A stretch of 15,185 nucleotides of DNA, taken from assembly GCA_016794735.1 (NCBI GenBank), contig JAEUJK010000016.1, positions 1 through 15,185 on the forward strand. The letters are read 5' to 3'. Position 1 is the stretch's first letter. The number at the start of each line of letters is the position of its first letter. Shown in pieces: positions 14,119-15,185 of the stretch. The position numbers were made by a program, and so were the translations under genes. This DNA is from Gemmatimonadota bacterium. GTDB lineage: Bacteria; Gemmatimonadota; Gemmatimonadetes; Gemmatimonadales; Gemmatimonadaceae. The notes under the pieces are model-generated. The model saw nothing but the letters and a program-made list of their open reading frames with translations, had not been told where the DNA came from and ran no database searches.

Positions 14119-15185
14119 ATGGACGTCAAGCGCGCACCACAGAAGAAGACCAAGCGAAACGTGCTCATCGCCGTGGGCGTCGTCGCCGTTGCTGCGACGA
14201 CGATCGCCTTGGCCAACCTTGAAGCGCGCCCGCAGGGTGTGGCGCGCGCCGAACTCTGGATCGATTCCGTGGTGCGAGGCACCATGGTGCGACAGGTTCG
14301 CGCGCCCGGCACCCTCGTGCCGGAGCAGATGCGTTATGTCGCCGCAGTGACGGCCGGCCGCGTCGAGGCGCGACCGCTCCGTCCGGGATCGCCCGTCACG
14401 CGCTCCACCGTCATCCTCGAGCTGAGCAACCCCGAGGTGCAGCTGCAGGCGCTCGATGCGCAGCGCCAGCTCACCCAGGCCGAGCAGGACTTCGTCACGC
14501 TGCGAACCACGTTGCAGAGCAATCGCCTCAACCAGGCCGGCGTGGTGGCGCAACTCAAGGCCCAGCACGCCAACGCGGTGCGCGAAGCCGGCGTGATGGA
14601 AGGGCTCTCGGCAAAGAACCTCAGTTCGAAGAACGAAGTCGAACGCGCCAAGGAGTCCGCTGCCGAACTCGCGACGCGCGTGCAGTACGAGGAGCAGCGC
14701 CTGAACCTCCTGGCCGGGGCGCTCGACGAGCAGCTCGAGAAGGCACAGGCCAACGTCGATCGCTTGCGTGCCATCGCGCGCTTCCAGGCCGACCGCGTGG
14801 CGTCGATGCGTGTGCTCGCCGGCGAGGACGGCGTGCTGCAATCGCTCAATTGGGAACTTGGACAGTGGGTGAATCCGGGGCAGGAGCTGGCCCGGGTGGC
14901 CCAGCCGGGCAAGTTGAAGGCGGTGCTCCGCGTTCCCGAGACCCAGGTGAAGGACGTGGTCCTTGGACAGAAGGCGTCGATCGACACGCGCAACGGCTTG
15001 ATCGACGGCCGCGTGATGCGCGTCGACCCGATCTCGCAGAACGGGACGGTGACGGTGGAGATTGCCCTCGAGGGCGAGTTGCCGAAGGGCGCCCGCGCGG
15101 ACCTCTCGGTGGACGGCGTCATCGAACTCGAGCGGCTCGAGAGCGTGTTGTACGTCGCACGTCCGGCGTATGGGCAGCCCGAGAG
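14119..15185 (+). CDS. Efflux RND/MacA-type periplasmic adaptor subunit, HlyD family (3' end beyond window)
   Basis: The first 355 residues of a membrane-fusion protein that would link an inner-membrane pump (RND or MacB type) to an outer-membrane channel. A basic N-terminus is followed by a single membrane anchor at 14-33 (VLIAVGVVAVAATTIALA). The first half of the lipoyl domain is at about 50-105 (RAPGTLVPEQMRYVAAVTAG), a long coiled-coil hairpin at about 105-230, the second lipoyl half at about 233-260 (GEDGVLQSLNWELGQWVNPG), and a beta-barrel from about 262 onward (KAVLRVPETQVKDVVLGQKA). The extended coiled coil suggests a MacA-like rather than a short adaptor. The ATG at 14119 has no Shine-Dalgarno. 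A perfect palindrome lies upstream as a likely operator. The partner pump should lie to the right of the window. Confidence 0.9.
   Translation, partial: MDVKRAPQKKTKRNVLIAVGVVAVAATTIALANLEARPQGVARAELWIDSVVRGTMVRQVRAPGTLVPEQMRYVAAVTAGRVEARPLRPGSPVTRSTVILELSNPEVQLQALDAQRQLTQAEQDFVTLRTTLQSNRLNQAGVVAQLKAQHANAVREAGVMEGLSAKNLSSKNEVERAKESAAELATRVQYEEQRLNLLAGALDEQLEKAQANVDRLRAIARFQADRVASMRVLAGEDGVLQSLNWELGQWVNPGQELARVAQPGKLKAVLRVPETQVKDVVLGQKASIDTRNGLIDGRVMRVDPISQNGTVTVEIALEGELPKGARADLSVDGVIELERLESVLYVARPAYGQPE

Overview
The window is very GC-rich, densely packed bacterial chromosome. It carries many lipoproteins with short lipoboxes, many GTG starts and few Shine-Dalgarno sequences. Together with the gene content (family 5 solute-binding lipoproteins, an exported selenocysteine peroxiredoxin, queuosine genes and a TPR/HD-GYP regulator), this fits a soil-type member of the Gemmatimonadota. 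That placement is an impression from style and content, not a proof. No plasmid, phage, IS, CRISPR, rRNA or tRNA signature was seen, and no gene-free stretch reaches 300 bases.

Layout. The left edge holds the 5' part of one minus-strand gene, a TPR protein with a C-terminal HD-GYP domain cut by the window end. Everything else is on the plus strand. After a divergent intergenic region come a family 5 solute-binding lipoprotein (1542-3218), a small glycine-zipper lipoprotein (3384-3866), an exported AhpC/TSA-type peroxiredoxin (4010-4591) and a glycerate 2-kinase (4646-5863). Next is a tight run aguB-aguA-SBP (5915-9553): N-carbamoylputrescine amidohydrolase and agmatine deiminase overlap by 4 nt, and a second, paralogous family 5 solute-binding lipoprotein starts 4 nt after aguA. 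A methyl-accepting chemotaxis protein follows (9665-11371), then queC-queE-queD for the 7-deazaguanine precursor preQ0 (11490-13236), an exported NlpC/P60 hydrolase (13283-13903), and the start of an RND/MacA-type efflux adaptor that runs off the right edge.

The most notable finding is the peroxiredoxin. Its frame is interrupted by a single TGA at 4241-4243, exactly where the family has its peroxidatic cysteine (TRG-U-TVQ). The same frame continues on both sides without a shift. A perfect 7-bp hairpin with an 8-nt loop (G as second loop base) begins 14 nt after the TGA, as expected of a bacterial SECIS element. I read it as a selenoprotein of 193 residues with Sec78, not as two ORFs or a pseudogene. 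It has no cysteine at all.

Other observations concern regulation. A perfect TGTGA-N6-TCACA palindrome (CRP consensus) lies between the second SBP and the chemotaxis gene. A near-identical GTTGTC-type palindrome lies upstream of both the glycine-zipper lipoprotein and the efflux adaptor, which suggests one regulator for two envelope genes. Functionally the window combines agmatine-to-putrescine conversion, orphan peptide-type binding proteins, envelope maintenance and efflux, periplasmic peroxide defence, glycerate entry into glycolysis, and queuosine precursor synthesis.
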